A DNA stretch of 64,000 bases from Pseudomonas japonica (lineage in GTDB: Bacteria > Pseudomonadota > Gammaproteobacteria > Pseudomonadales > Pseudomonadaceae), in the NCBI RefSeq assembly GCF_900188455.1, contig NZ_FZOL01000016.1, forward strand, positions 62,001 through 126,000, given 5' to 3'. The translations under genes were made by a program, and so were the position numbers. The notes beneath the pieces were generated by a model. That model made no database searches, was not told the origin of the DNA, and was given only the letters and a program-made list of their open reading frames with translations. The stretch's first letter is position 1. Each line of letters begins with the position of its first letter. Of the stretch, positions 43,468 through 51,371 are shown in pieces.

Positions 43468-44328
43468 TCAGAGCTCCCGCGCCACCCGGAAGCCCAGCCA
43501 GTCTCCGCGTGCCTCGGGCCCGGCATTGTTGCGGTTGCCCGAACGCGAGAAGATCGGCGCCTCGCCCCAGTCGTTGCCGCGGATGCTGACGTTCTCGCAG
43601 CTGGCCTCGGTCCAGGCGCTGCCGTCGCCGGGGGCGCCGACGTAGCTGTCGTGGTAGCAGTCGGCAACCCACTCGTAGACGTTGCCGTGCATGTCATGCA
43701 CGCCGAAGGCGTTGGCCGGGTAGCTGCCCGCCGGCGAGGTGTAGCTGTAGCCATCCTTCGGCCCGTAGACGTTGGCGTTGCGGCTGATCTCGTACTCGGC
43801 GTCCGGATCCAGCGGGAACGGGAACGGCCCGCTGCTGCCGGCGCGGGCGGCGTACTCGCGCTGCGCCTCGCTGACCATGCGGTAGTGCTTGCCGGTCTTC
43901 TTCGACAGCCAGGCGGCATACGCCTGGGCGTCGTACCAGCTCATGCACACCGCCGGCTGCTTCGGCCCCTGCTTGTAGCGCGGCTTGCTGGCCTTGCACT
44001 CGCGGCCCGGGCGGGTGTCGCCGTCGGCGATCTTCACCGCGGATTCGCGGACATAGGCGTCCCACTCGCCGGCGGTGACCTGGAAACGGCTGATGGCGAA
44101 CGGCTTGGCGAAGGTCACCGGGTGCAGCGGACCTTCGTCCGCCTGGCGGCCCAGTTCGTCGTCCGGCGTGCCCATGGTGAAGGTGCCGGCGGGCAGCACG
44201 ACCATTTCCGGGCAAGCGCTCTTGCAGTCGCGAAACACCGTGCCGGGCTTCTGCTCGGCGGCCGTGGCGGACAAGCTGGTGGCGGCCAGCAGCGCGGCCA
44301 GGGTCAGGCGGGGAAGGGTAAGCGTCAT
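43468..44328 (-). CDS. pvdO: PvdO: FGE-like pyoverdine maturation enzyme
   Basis: 286-aa periplasmic protein with a Sec signal (LTLAALLAATSLSATAAEQ). The body is a formylglycine-generating-enzyme (SUMF1) fold: MVVLPAGTFTMGTPDDE, FAISRFQVTAGEWDAYV, PAVCMSWYDAQAYAAWLS, NVYEWVADCY and GFRVAREL at the C-terminus. PvdO oxidises dihydropyoverdine to mature the fluorophore in the periplasm. It is the last gene of pvdM-pvdN-pvdO, 15 bp after pvdN. The conserved triad, length and gene order make this identification strong. Confidence 0.92.
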   Translation of the reverse strand: MTLTLPRLTLAALLAATSLSATAAEQKPGTVFRDCKSACPEMVVLPAGTFTMGTPDDELGRQADEGPLHPVTFAKPFAISRFQVTAGEWDAYVRESAVKIADGDTRPGRECKASKPRYKQGPKQPAVCMSWYDAQAYAAWLSKKTGKHYRMVSEAQREYAARAGSSGPFPFPLDPDAEYEISRNANVYGPKDGYSYTSPAGSYPANAFGVHDMHGNVYEWVADCYHDSYVGAPGDGSAWTEASCENVSIRGNDWGEAPIFSRSGNRNNAGPEARGDWLGFRVAREL

Positions 44329-44343
44329 GGGCGGGACCTTATT

Positions 44344-45639
44344 TCAGAGTTTCTTGATCAGCAGGGCCATGGCCCGATCGATTTCCTGCTCGTCGTTGAG
44401 CAGGCTCGGGGCCAGGCGGATCACCGGGCCGACATCGCGGTCCACGGCATCGGACATGACCCGGTTGTCCACCAGGTAGGCGGCGATGGCGTCCGGGTCG
44501 CGGTCCTGGATCCGGAAGAAGGTGAAGCCGGCGGAAAATTCAGCGCTGCGCGGGGTGACCAGCTGGATCCGCTTGTGTTCGAGCAGGCGTTCCTTGAGCC
44601 GGTCGTTGAGCTGGTGGATGCGCGCCTGCACTTCGGCCTTGCCCAGCTGCAGGTGCAGCTCGAAGGCCTTGCCGGCGGCCCAGCGGTGTTCGAAGGCGTG
44701 GTAGCCGCCGGGGGTCATGATGGTGGCGAAGTCTTCTTCCTGGGAGAAGGTGGCGATGGTCGGGGTCAGCGGGCCGAGCTTTTCCGAGGCGGCGCAGATG
44801 ATCCCGGTGCCGCGCGGGCCGAACATCCACTTGTGGGTGCCGGAAATGAAGTAGTCGCAGTTGAAGTCGGCGAAGTTCATGTCGTCGACGCCGAAGCCGT
44901 GCACGCCGTCGACCACATAGATGATCCGCCGCGCTTCGTCGCGGTCGCGGTTGTGGCGGCGGACGATCTCGCCGATCTCGCCCACCGGCAGCTTGACGCC
45001 GCTGCCGGAGTGCACCCAGGTCATGCCCAGCACGCGGGTTTCGGGGCGAATGGCCTGGTCGATGGTGGTCAGCACCTGGTCTCTGGAGATGTCCCAGGGG
45101 TTGTCGAACAGGCGCAGCTTGCGCACCTGGGTGCCCTGGCGCTGGCTGCGGAACGCCAGGCTCCTGTGGGTGGAGTAGTGCTCGTGCTCGGTGGTGAGGA
45201 TTTCCTGGTCGGCGGCGACGTTCAGGCCGCCGTAGATCATGCCCAGGCCCTCGGTGGTGCTGCCGGTCAGGGCGATCTGCCGCGGGCGCACCGCCAGGTA
45301 GCGCGCGGCCCACTCGCGGACCTCGCCTTCGCGATTCCATTCGTACTGGCTTTCCCAGTCCATCAGCGCCGCGGGGTTGCGGTCCAGTTCGCGGCGGTAG
45401 TGGTCGATGGCGTCCTGCACCGGGCGCGGGTGGGCGGTGACGAGGAAGTTGGCGAAGTGCGCGGTGTCGGGATCCAGCGGGAACAGGGCGCGCAGTTGGC
45501 GCCACTTGTCCGGGCCGCTGAACGGCGTGCCGGCGGCGGCCGGCGCGGTGTTTTCGACGGCGTTGGCCAGGGTGCTGGCCAGGGGCAGGCCGGCACCGAG
45601 AATGGCGGCCTGCTTGAGAAAGGTACGGCGGTCGGTCAT
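44344..45639 (-). CDS. pvdN: PvdN: Tat-exported PLP enzyme of pyoverdine side-chain modification
   Basis: 431-aa periplasmic pyridoxal-phosphate enzyme of the class V aminotransferase fold. The N-terminus is a Tat signal (DRRTFLKQAAILGAG). The PLP lysine lies in FISGTHKWMFGPRG, and VVDGVHGFGV contributes the cofactor aspartate. PvdN converts the glutamate side chain of pyoverdine to succinamide. The ATG at 45639 gives the Tat motif at the right place. It is preceded by pvdM (17-bp gap) and followed by pvdO, matching the P. aeruginosa order PA2393-PA2395. Confidence 0.93.
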   Translation of the reverse strand: MTDRRTFLKQAAILGAGLPLASTLANAVENTAPAAAGTPFSGPDKWRQLRALFPLDPDTAHFANFLVTAHPRPVQDAIDHYRRELDRNPAALMDWESQYEWNREGEVREWAARYLAVRPRQIALTGSTTEGLGMIYGGLNVAADQEILTTEHEHYSTHRSLAFRSQRQGTQVRKLRLFDNPWDISRDQVLTTIDQAIRPETRVLGMTWVHSGSGVKLPVGEIGEIVRRHNRDRDEARRIIYVVDGVHGFGVDDMNFADFNCDYFISGTHKWMFGPRGTGIICAASEKLGPLTPTIATFSQEEDFATIMTPGGYHAFEHRWAAGKAFELHLQLGKAEVQARIHQLNDRLKERLLEHKRIQLVTPRSAEFSAGFTFFRIQDRDPDAIAAYLVDNRVMSDAVDRDVGPVIRLAPSLLNDEQEIDRAMALLIKKL

Positions 45640-45656
45640 GGGGCGAGCGGTCCGGT

Positions 45657-47015
45657 TCAAGGCGTGAGGGTGGCGACGGGGCGGGCGCTTTTCTGCACCT
45701 GTTCCCAGACCCGCAGGAAGTTGCCGCCCCACAGCTTGGCGATGTCCGCCTCGCTGTAGCCGCGGGTCAGCAGCTCGGCGGTGATGTTGCGAATCTCGCT
45801 GACATCCTTCCAGCCGGCCAGGCCGCCACCGTCGTTGAAGTCCGAGGCGATGCCGACATGGTCGATGCCGACCTTCTTCACCGCGTAGTCGATGGCGTCG
45901 CCGAACTCCTTGAGCCCGGCCTTGGGCTCGGCCTCGACGATGCCGTACAGGCTGCTGGCGTATTCGCCGAAGCGCGCCTCGGGCCAGATGGCGATCACCG
46001 CGTCGCCCGGCATCAGCGCGTTGGCCAGGCCCTGCAGGGGTTGCAGGTCGAAGCGCGCGCGCAGGGCTTCGAGCTGTTCCAGGCTCGGCTTGCTCAGGGG
46101 CTTGATGTAGGTGGGGAAGCCGACGATCTGCACCACGCCGCCGCTGTCCTTGATCAGTTGCAGTTCCTTGTCGCTGAGGTTGCGCGGGATATCCACCAGC
46201 GCCCGCGGTGCCGAATGCGAGGCCACCAGCGGTGCGCGGCTGAGGCGGGCGACCTCTTCCAGGGCCAGCGTCGACATCTGCGAGACGTCGATGATCACCC
46301 CAAGGTCGTTGAGCCGGGTCACCGCCTGTTCGCCGATCGGCGACAGGCCGCCGAGGGCGTCGGCGGTGTCGTTGAAGAACGGCAGCGGTCGCGACGAGTC
46401 CGACCAGGCGTTGTTGCCCACGTAGTTGAAGCCGAACATGCGCATGCCGCGGGCGGTCCACAGGTCCAGCTGGGACAGGTCGCTGCCCAGCGGGTAGGCG
46501 TTGAGCATGCTGATGAAGATGGCGAACTTGCCTTCGCCGTGCAGGCGGCGGAAATCGTCCGGGGTGTAGGCGATGCCGACCTGGTTGGGGAAGTCGCGGA
46601 CCATGCCGCTGATGATCTGGTAGCGCACTTCCTGCTGCTTGCGGGCCTCGTCGACGAAGCCCGGGGTTGGCCGGTGCGGGGCGTTGGGGCCGTTCCACAG
46701 CTCCGGCCAGCCGAAGATGGTCAGTGCCGCGCCGGACAGGCGCCCGCGGCCGGCCTTGACCAGGTCGAACTGGCCCGGCCCGTCCTTGTCGGCCTCGTGG
46801 CCGGCGCTGCCGAAGTCCAGGGGCACGGTGATGTGGCTGTCGAAGGAAATCATGTGCTCGTGCAAGGCATTGGCCTGCTCGACGATCTTGCGCGGGTAGC
46901 CGGCGTCTTCCTGCCAGTACAGCCAGCCGGCGGCGGCAGCGCCGATGCCCACGGCGAGGGCCAGCGGCAGGCCGAAGTACAGGGCTTTGCGGGAGCGGGG
47001 TCTGGTCATTGCCAT
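45657..47015 (-). CDS. pvdM: PvdM: dipeptidase-like pyoverdine maturation protein
   Basis: 452-aa protein of the membrane (renal) dipeptidase family, anchored or exported by an N-terminal hydrophobic stretch (LYFGLPLALAVGIGAAAAGWLYW). Metal-site regions include FDSHITVPLDFG, IDVSQMSTLA, PLVASHSAPRAL and VGIASDFNDGGG. In pseudomonads PvdM is needed in the periplasm for ferribactin oxidation by PvdP. It is the first gene of pvdMNO and has a perfect PvdS box 45 bp upstream. Two ATGs six bases apart (47015, 47009) are equally possible starts. Confidence 0.92.
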   Translation of the reverse strand: MAMTRPRSRKALYFGLPLALAVGIGAAAAGWLYWQEDAGYPRKIVEQANALHEHMISFDSHITVPLDFGSAGHEADKDGPGQFDLVKAGRGRLSGAALTIFGWPELWNGPNAPHRPTPGFVDEARKQQEVRYQIISGMVRDFPNQVGIAYTPDDFRRLHGEGKFAIFISMLNAYPLGSDLSQLDLWTARGMRMFGFNYVGNNAWSDSSRPLPFFNDTADALGGLSPIGEQAVTRLNDLGVIIDVSQMSTLALEEVARLSRAPLVASHSAPRALVDIPRNLSDKELQLIKDSGGVVQIVGFPTYIKPLSKPSLEQLEALRARFDLQPLQGLANALMPGDAVIAIWPEARFGEYASSLYGIVEAEPKAGLKEFGDAIDYAVKKVGIDHVGIASDFNDGGGLAGWKDVSEIRNITAELLTRGYSEADIAKLWGGNFLRVWEQVQKSARPVATLTP

Positions 47016-47059
47016 CTCGGTCGCGATTCAGGTGGGCAGTGGTCGGGTGTCAGGGGAAG

Positions 47060-47083
47060 GACGAAGTGGGCGGCGGGAAATTT
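47060..47083 (-). promoter_or_regulatory. PvdS iron-starvation box driving pvdMNO
   Basis: On the minus strand: TAAAT (47083-47079), exactly 16 bases, then CGT (47062-47060), a perfect match to the TAAAT-N16-CGT consensus of PvdS-dependent promoters. It lies 45 bp before the pvdM start codon, so the maturation operon should be induced under iron limitation. Confidence 0.85.
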
Positions 47084-47273
47084 ACCGGTCGTCCGGCCTT
47101 TGTGGAGACCCTTGTGGGAGCGAGCTGGCTCGCGAACGGCGGCGCGCGCAGCCGGGACAGCGACTTTGCGGCCGCTTCGCGAGCAAGGGAGGCGATTTGT
47201 GCGGAGCGATTAAAGATCCATCGCTGATGGCCGATGATCTTTTTGGATCCCATATTTCAGGACGCTTTCTCTC

Positions 47274-47717
47274 ATGGCCGATTACCTCAAGGCGCTGGCA
47301 TCGAATCTGTCGGTGGCCGGTACCGTCAGCAATGTCACCAACAAGACCAATGTCGCCTCCGACCCTTCGGCGGTACCGGAAGGCACCGTGCGTGGCGATA
47401 TGTCGAAGCTGCGCAGCGAAGGCGCGCCGGCGGCGACCAAGGCGTCCACCGCCGAGTCCAGCGAGTCCCAGGAAATCAAGCAACTGCGCGAGCAGGTCAA
47501 GCAGTTGCAGCAGCAACTGGCCGAGCAGCAGAAGCAGTTGCAGGCCGCCATGGCGAGCAAGGAAGACGAACAGACCAAGGCCGTGCGCGTGGCGGCGGCC
47601 CAGGCTGCCGTGTCGACCGTCACCGGGCAGTTGCTGCAGGCCACCTCGGCCCTGCTCCAGGCCCTGACCGAAGCCGGCAACAGCAGCGCCGGCGGTTCGG
47701 TGAGCACTACCGCCTGA
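47274..47717 (+). CDS. Uncharacterised coiled-coil protein
   Basis: 147 aa, family not recognised. No signal peptide. Residues about 65-98 form a glutamine-rich coiled coil (IKQLREQVKQLQQQLAEQQK) flanked by a Ser/Ala/Thr-rich N-terminal part and an amphipathic C-terminal helix (AAQAAVSTVTGQLLQATSAL). Low-complexity composition and regular codon use suggest a real but non-enzymatic protein, perhaps a structural or secreted component. It is divergent from pvdM with 258 bp between the starts, a stretch that includes a REP-like palindrome near 47115-47190. A strong terminator follows the gene. Confidence 0.65.
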   Translation: MADYLKALASNLSVAGTVSNVTNKTNVASDPSAVPEGTVRGDMSKLRSEGAPAATKASTAESSESQEIKQLREQVKQLQQQLAEQQKQLQAAMASKEDEQTKAVRVAAAQAAVSTVTGQLLQATSALLQALTEAGNSSAGGSVSTTA

Positions 47718-47735
47718 GTTTTTCGCAGGCAAAAG

Positions 47736-47770
47736 AAAAGGCCCGGCTGTCATGCCGGGCCTTTTGCTTT
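47736..47770. terminator. Bidirectional Rho-independent terminator
   Basis: AAAAGGCCCGGC / GCCGGGCCTTTT stem with a TGTCAT loop and T-rich continuation (GCTTTTCT), between the convergent coiled-coil gene and pbpG. Its symmetry allows use from both sides. Confidence 0.9.
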
Positions 47771-47772
47771 TC

Positions 47773-48708
47773 TCAATCCACCTGCGGCCGGTTCTGGCTG
47801 CGGTCGGCCTTGTAGCGCACCGCCACCGCCGGCGCCGGCTTGGTGGCACCGGTCTCCAGCCACTGGCGCATGCGCGAGGCATCGGCGAAGTGGGTGTACT
47901 TGCCGAACGCGTCGAGGATCACCATCGCCACCGGACGGTTGTCCATCCGGGTCAGCAGCACCAGGCAGTGCCCGGCATCGTTGGTGAAGCCGGTCTTGGT
48001 CAGCTTGATGTCCCAGTTCGGCTTGTTCACCAGGTGATCGGTGTTGCGAAAGCCCAGGCTGTAGTTCGGCTTGCGGAAGGCCACGGTCTTCTCGCGGGTA
48101 ATGCTCAGCTCGCCCAGCAGCGGGTAGTTGCGCGCCGCCATGAGCAGTTTGGTCAGGTCGCGGGCGGTGGACACGTTGTTCGGCGACAGGCCGGTCGGCT
48201 CGACGTAGCGGGTGCTGGTCATGCCCAGCGCCCTGGCCTTGGCGTTCATCGCCTTGATGAACGCGCCGTAGCCGCCCGGATAGTGGTGGGCCAGGGTCGC
48301 CGCGGCACGGTTCTCCGAGGACATCAGGGTGATCAGCAGGGTCTCGCGGCGGCTCAGTTCGCTACCCAGGCGCACGCGCGAATACACACCCTTCATTTCC
48401 TTGGTCTGGGCGATGGTCATGGTCAGCGTCTCGTCCATCGACTGCTTGGCGTCGAGCACCACCATGGCGGTCATCAGCTTGGTCACCGAAGCGATCGGCC
48501 GGACCATGTCGGGATGGCTGGAATAGAGCACCTGGTTGGTCTGCAGGTCGACCAGCATGGCGCTGCCGGAGGCCAGGTGGAGCTTGGAGGGGTCGCGTTG
48601 GGCCTGGGCCGCGGGTTGGGCCACCGCGGTCGAGGTGACGCCGACGGTGCCAGTGAGCAACAGCAGCAGACTGAGAATCGAAAGAGAGGTTTTCACGTAG
48701 GTGCTCAC
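47773..48708 (-). CDS. pbpG: D-alanyl-D-alanine endopeptidase (PBP7)
   Basis: 311-aa periplasmic peptidoglycan hydrolase of the S11 family, cutting D-Ala-DAP cross-links. A signal peptide (SLSILSLLLLLTGTVGVTST) is followed by the three penicillin-binding motifs: SxxK as S74-VTK77, SxN as SSEN, and KTG in KLTKTGF. The length is as expected for PbpG. The start is uncertain: the GTG at 48708 or a second GTG 12 bases in (VKTSLS) are both possible, and neither has a strong RBS. It is single-gene, with a terminator downstream shared with the coiled-coil gene. Confidence 0.92.
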   Translation of the reverse strand: MSTYVKTSLSILSLLLLLTGTVGVTSTAVAQPAAQAQRDPSKLHLASGSAMLVDLQTNQVLYSSHPDMVRPIASVTKLMTAMVVLDAKQSMDETLTMTIAQTKEMKGVYSRVRLGSELSRRETLLITLMSSENRAAATLAHHYPGGYGAFIKAMNAKARALGMTSTRYVEPTGLSPNNVSTARDLTKLLMAARNYPLLGELSITREKTVAFRKPNYSLGFRNTDHLVNKPNWDIKLTKTGFTNDAGHCLVLLTRMDNRPVAMVILDAFGKYTHFADASRMRQWLETGATKPAPAVAVRYKADRSQNRPQVD

Positions 48709-48886
48709 TAAAAGAGGGTATGTCGTTGGCAGTGCAAGGATTTTTATTTTTCTAAGCGTGACATTCTGGAGTATGGCTGGGAACCTGTCGATTGCCGTCC
48801 GGGGCTTAGTTCGAATATGAATAATCTTTAATTGCCGCTCACCGCTGCGAGCCTAAACAACCGCCGTTGCGTTGCGTGCACCCAAT

Positions 48887-48912
48887 AAAAAGCCCCGCCA
48901 TGAAGGCGGGGC
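48887..48912 (-). terminator. Rho-independent terminator of the 60-aa gene
   Basis: On the minus strand GCCCCGCC-TTCAT-GGCGGGGC followed by TTTTTATTGGG: a classic GC stem with T-run 44 bp downstream of the small gene at 48956-49138. The rest of the 48709-48955 gap holds the pbpG upstream region, with no other feature seen. Confidence 0.88.
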
Positions 48913-48955
48913 AAGGGGAGGTGTGCGGAGCAACGCACAAGGAAAGAAGGTCGAG

Positions 48956-49138
48956 TCAGGCTTCGAAGGGTTCCGGGGTGATATCGCGCGCCCGGGCCTG
49001 GGCATCCGGCAGCGAGGTGATCGGGCCGCCGATCTTTTCGCCGTCGCGCACCAGATACCAGCAGACCAGCAGGCCGACTTCTCTCAAGGCGGGTGGAACC
49101 GCGCTGCCGACGACGGACATGGTATTGAGGGTGGCCAT
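48956..49138 (-). CDS. Small conserved hypothetical protein
   Basis: 60 aa (begins MATLNTMSVVGSAVPPALRE), with a short hydrophobic stretch VGLLVCWYLVRDGEKIGG. No domain recognised. The ATG at 49138 is chosen because GCAGGAG lies nine bases upstream; longer in-frame versions lack an RBS. A clear terminator downstream supports that it is an expressed monocistronic gene. No function can be proposed. Confidence 0.6.
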   Translation of the reverse strand: MATLNTMSVVGSAVPPALREVGLLVCWYLVRDGEKIGGPITSLPDAQARARDITPEPFEA

Positions 49139-49234
49139 ATCGATTACTCCTGCGGGACTCATGGCTCGTACCTTAATCGTCGATGCGGCCTGCGTGAAAT
49201 CAGTGTTCTCGATAGTCGTCATTGATGAAATCCA

Positions 49235-49588
49235 CTACCAGCGCGGCGGTCCGTAATAGACCGGCGGCGGACCGTAGTAGCGGCGGTAGTGCGGTGGCGG
49301 CGCCGGCACATAGCGTTCCACCACGGGGTACGGCTGGTAGTACACCACCGGTGCCGGCGGCGGCTGGTAATACACCGGCGGCGGTGGGGGTGGCGGGTAG
49401 TAGTAGGGCTGGCGTTCGACGACCACGGTCCGGTCGTGGCCACCGGACACCGCGGCACCGACCACGGCACCCACGACGGCCGCGCCGAGCACCGGACCCG
49501 GGCCCCAGCCACCACCATGGGCGCTGGCTTGTCCGGACAGGGCCATGGCACCGATCAGCAGAGCGACAGCGGGGATATGACGGTTCAT
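49235..49588 (-). CDS. Secreted Pro/Tyr-rich protein
   Basis: 117-aa exported protein. A Sec signal (IPAVALLIGAMALSGQASA) is followed by a Gly/Val-rich segment with a glycine-zipper look (LGAAVVGAVVGAAVSGG) and then a low-complexity tail of proline and tyrosine repeats (YYYPPPPPPPVYYQPP). Similar small proteins are common in pseudomonads and are of unknown, probably envelope-associated, function. AAGGAG stands upstream of the ATG. No partner gene is obvious. Confidence 0.72.
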   Translation of the reverse strand: MNRHIPAVALLIGAMALSGQASAHGGGWGPGPVLGAAVVGAVVGAAVSGGHDRTVVVERQPYYYPPPPPPPVYYQPPPAPVVYYQPYPVVERYVPAPPPHYRRYYGPPPVYYGPPRW

Positions 49589-49761
49589 GTGGACTCCTTG
49601 CAGGGCATAACACCGCCCGTACGACGGGGCGGGGATATCACTATGACCAGCATTTCAAAAGGTTTCGCCAGGCCGCTGGGTAAAGGTTTTGTAAGGGTCG
49701 ATCAGCGGTCGTCGGCAGGCTTGGGCATACTGGGGGCTTTCGTGGTTTCCAGGAGTCCGTC

Positions 49762-50574
49762 ATGACCCCCAGCAAAGACACCGTCCTGTGCATCTCCCTG
49801 GCCGGGCGCCCCGGCACCTTCGGCGTGCGCTTCCACAATCACCTCTACGCGCAACTGGGGCTGGACTACTACTACAAGGCCATGAGCACCGCCGACCTGG
49901 CGGCCGCGGTCGGCGGGATACGCGCCCTGGGCATTCGCGGCTGCGGAGTGTCGATGCCCTACAAGGAAGCCAGCATCGCCCTGGTGGATGAACTGGATCC
50001 GTCGGTGGCGGCGATCGATTCGCTGAACACCATCGTCAACACCGATGGCCACCTGAAGGCCTACAACACCGACTACCTCGCGGTGCGCCAGCTGATCGAC
50101 GAGCAGCGGCTGGACCCCCAGGCGGCGTTTGCCCTGCGCGGCAGCGGCGGGATGGCCAAGGCGGTGGCCTGTGCGTTCAGGGATGCCGGCTTTGCCCATG
50201 GCACCATCGTTGCGCGCAACGAGGACGCAGGGCGGCGTCTGGCCGCGAACTGTGGTTATCAATGGCGCGCGGAGCTGGGCGAACTGCGTCCGGCGTTACT
50301 GGTGAACGTCACGCCGATCGGCATGGCCGGTGGTGCCGAGGCGCAGCAGTTGGCCTTTGCCGAGGAGGCGATCGAGGCGGCGCGGGTGGTGTTCGATGTG
50401 GTGGCGATGCCGGCGCGCACACCGCTGATCGTGGCCGCCGAGGCGCGCGGCAGGCAGGTGATCAGCGGGTTGCAAGTGATCGCCCTGCAGGCGCTGGAGC
50501 AGTTCGTGCTGTACACCGGAGTGCGGCCGACGCGGGAGCAGGTGGAGCGGGCGGTGGCGTACGCGCGGGGGTGA
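49762..50574 (+). CDS. Shikimate dehydrogenase-like protein
   Basis: 270 aa, two-domain fold of the AroE/YdiB/SdhL superfamily: an N-terminal substrate domain and a C-terminal NAD(P)-binding Rossmann domain (ALRGSGGMAKAVACAF). The substrate-site lysine is kept (GVSMPYKEAS), as is the aspartate of YNTDYLAV. The usual SxS substrate motif near the N-terminus is replaced (SLAGRPGTFGVRFHN). It is thus probably not the biosynthetic AroE but a paralogue with another polyol acid or unknown substrate. It appears to be monocistronic, followed by a palindromic element. Confidence 0.82.
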   Translation: MTPSKDTVLCISLAGRPGTFGVRFHNHLYAQLGLDYYYKAMSTADLAAAVGGIRALGIRGCGVSMPYKEASIALVDELDPSVAAIDSLNTIVNTDGHLKAYNTDYLAVRQLIDEQRLDPQAAFALRGSGGMAKAVACAFRDAGFAHGTIVARNEDAGRRLAANCGYQWRAELGELRPALLVNVTPIGMAGGAEAQQLAFAEEAIEAARVVFDVVAMPARTPLIVAAEARGRQVISGLQVIALQALEQFVLYTGVRPTREQVERAVAYARG

Positions 50575-50586
50575 AGAGTCGCGTCG

Positions 50587-50616
50587 TTGTGGGAGCGAGC
50601 AAGCTCGCTCCCACAA
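50587..50616. repeat. Perfect REP-like palindrome
   Basis: TTGTGGGAGCGAGC / GCTCGCTCCCACAA: 14-bp perfect arms with an AA centre, between the convergent shikimate-dehydrogenase-like gene and yceH. It is the typical Pseudomonas GTGGGAGCGAGC palindrome and a likely shared terminator. Confidence 0.85.
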
Positions 50617-50631
50617 ATCGAAGAGGGTGTG

Positions 50632-51276
50632 TCACTCCTCCAATCGAGCCAGGCGCTCTTCCAGCGCCGCGATCCTCGCTTCCAGCGCCTCGATCCGTTC
50701 CGCCGACACTGCGCCGCTCGCCACGCGCTCCGGTCCCTGCTGGCGCGCCGCGAGGATCGCTTCGATTTCTTCCGGATCGCCCAGCGCATGGGTGTAGCGA
50801 TCCTCCCGCTGCCCGGCCTGGCGCGGCAGGTGCAGGGCTAAGTCACGGGCGATCAGGCGTTCCAGCTGATGCAGCACCTCGTCGGTATCGCTGAACTCAT
50901 GCATGCGCTGGCTGCGGGTCAGCAGTTCGTTGAGGGTCTGCGGCCCGCGCAGGAACATCAGGCCCATCAGGATCAACTGCGCCGGCACCAGCTCCAGGGT
51001 CTTGTCCACCCGCTGTTCCCAGCGGTCGGCGCGGCTGCCCATCTGCAGGCGCACCAGGCCCTGGCCTTCGAGGTTGCGCAGGCTCTGGCCGATCTGGCCC
51101 TGGGTCAGGTTCATCACCGGCTCACGGCTGGTCTTCTGGTTGCAGGCCAGCATCAGCGCGTTGAGGGTCAGCGGGTAGGTTTCCGGGTTGCTCGCCTGTT
51201 TCTCGATCAGCGAGCCGAGAATGCGGACTTCGGCGGGGGTGAAGCGGGCAGTGGAGGTTTCGTGCTCGGCGGACAT
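50632..51276 (-). CDS. yceH: YceH family protein (DUF480)
   Basis: 214-aa soluble protein of the DUF480/YceH family, made of tandem winged-helix domains. Typical blocks are RILGSLIEKQASNPETYPLT, LNALMLACNQKTSREPVM, LRNLEGQGLVR and GPQTLNELLTRSQRMHEF. A C-terminal coiled-coil segment (RIEALEARIAALEERLARLE) ends the protein. The function in Pseudomonas is not defined. The ATG at 51276 (MSAEHETS) places the conserved FTPAEVRILG block at the usual position; an ATG 30 bases upstream is possible but less supported. Confidence 0.9.
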   Translation of the reverse strand: MSAEHETSTARFTPAEVRILGSLIEKQASNPETYPLTLNALMLACNQKTSREPVMNLTQGQIGQSLRNLEGQGLVRLQMGSRADRWEQRVDKTLELVPAQLILMGLMFLRGPQTLNELLTRSQRMHEFSDTDEVLHQLERLIARDLALHLPRQAGQREDRYTHALGDPEEIEAILAARQQGPERVASGAVSAERIEALEARIAALEERLARLEE

Positions 51277-51371
51277 GGCCCTGTCTCGGTACAAGGAAAG
51301 GGCCACTAGCCTAGGTGCGCAACGGGGGAAAACACAAGCGACCGCTGGCCTGGGCCCGCGGTCGCCAGGGA

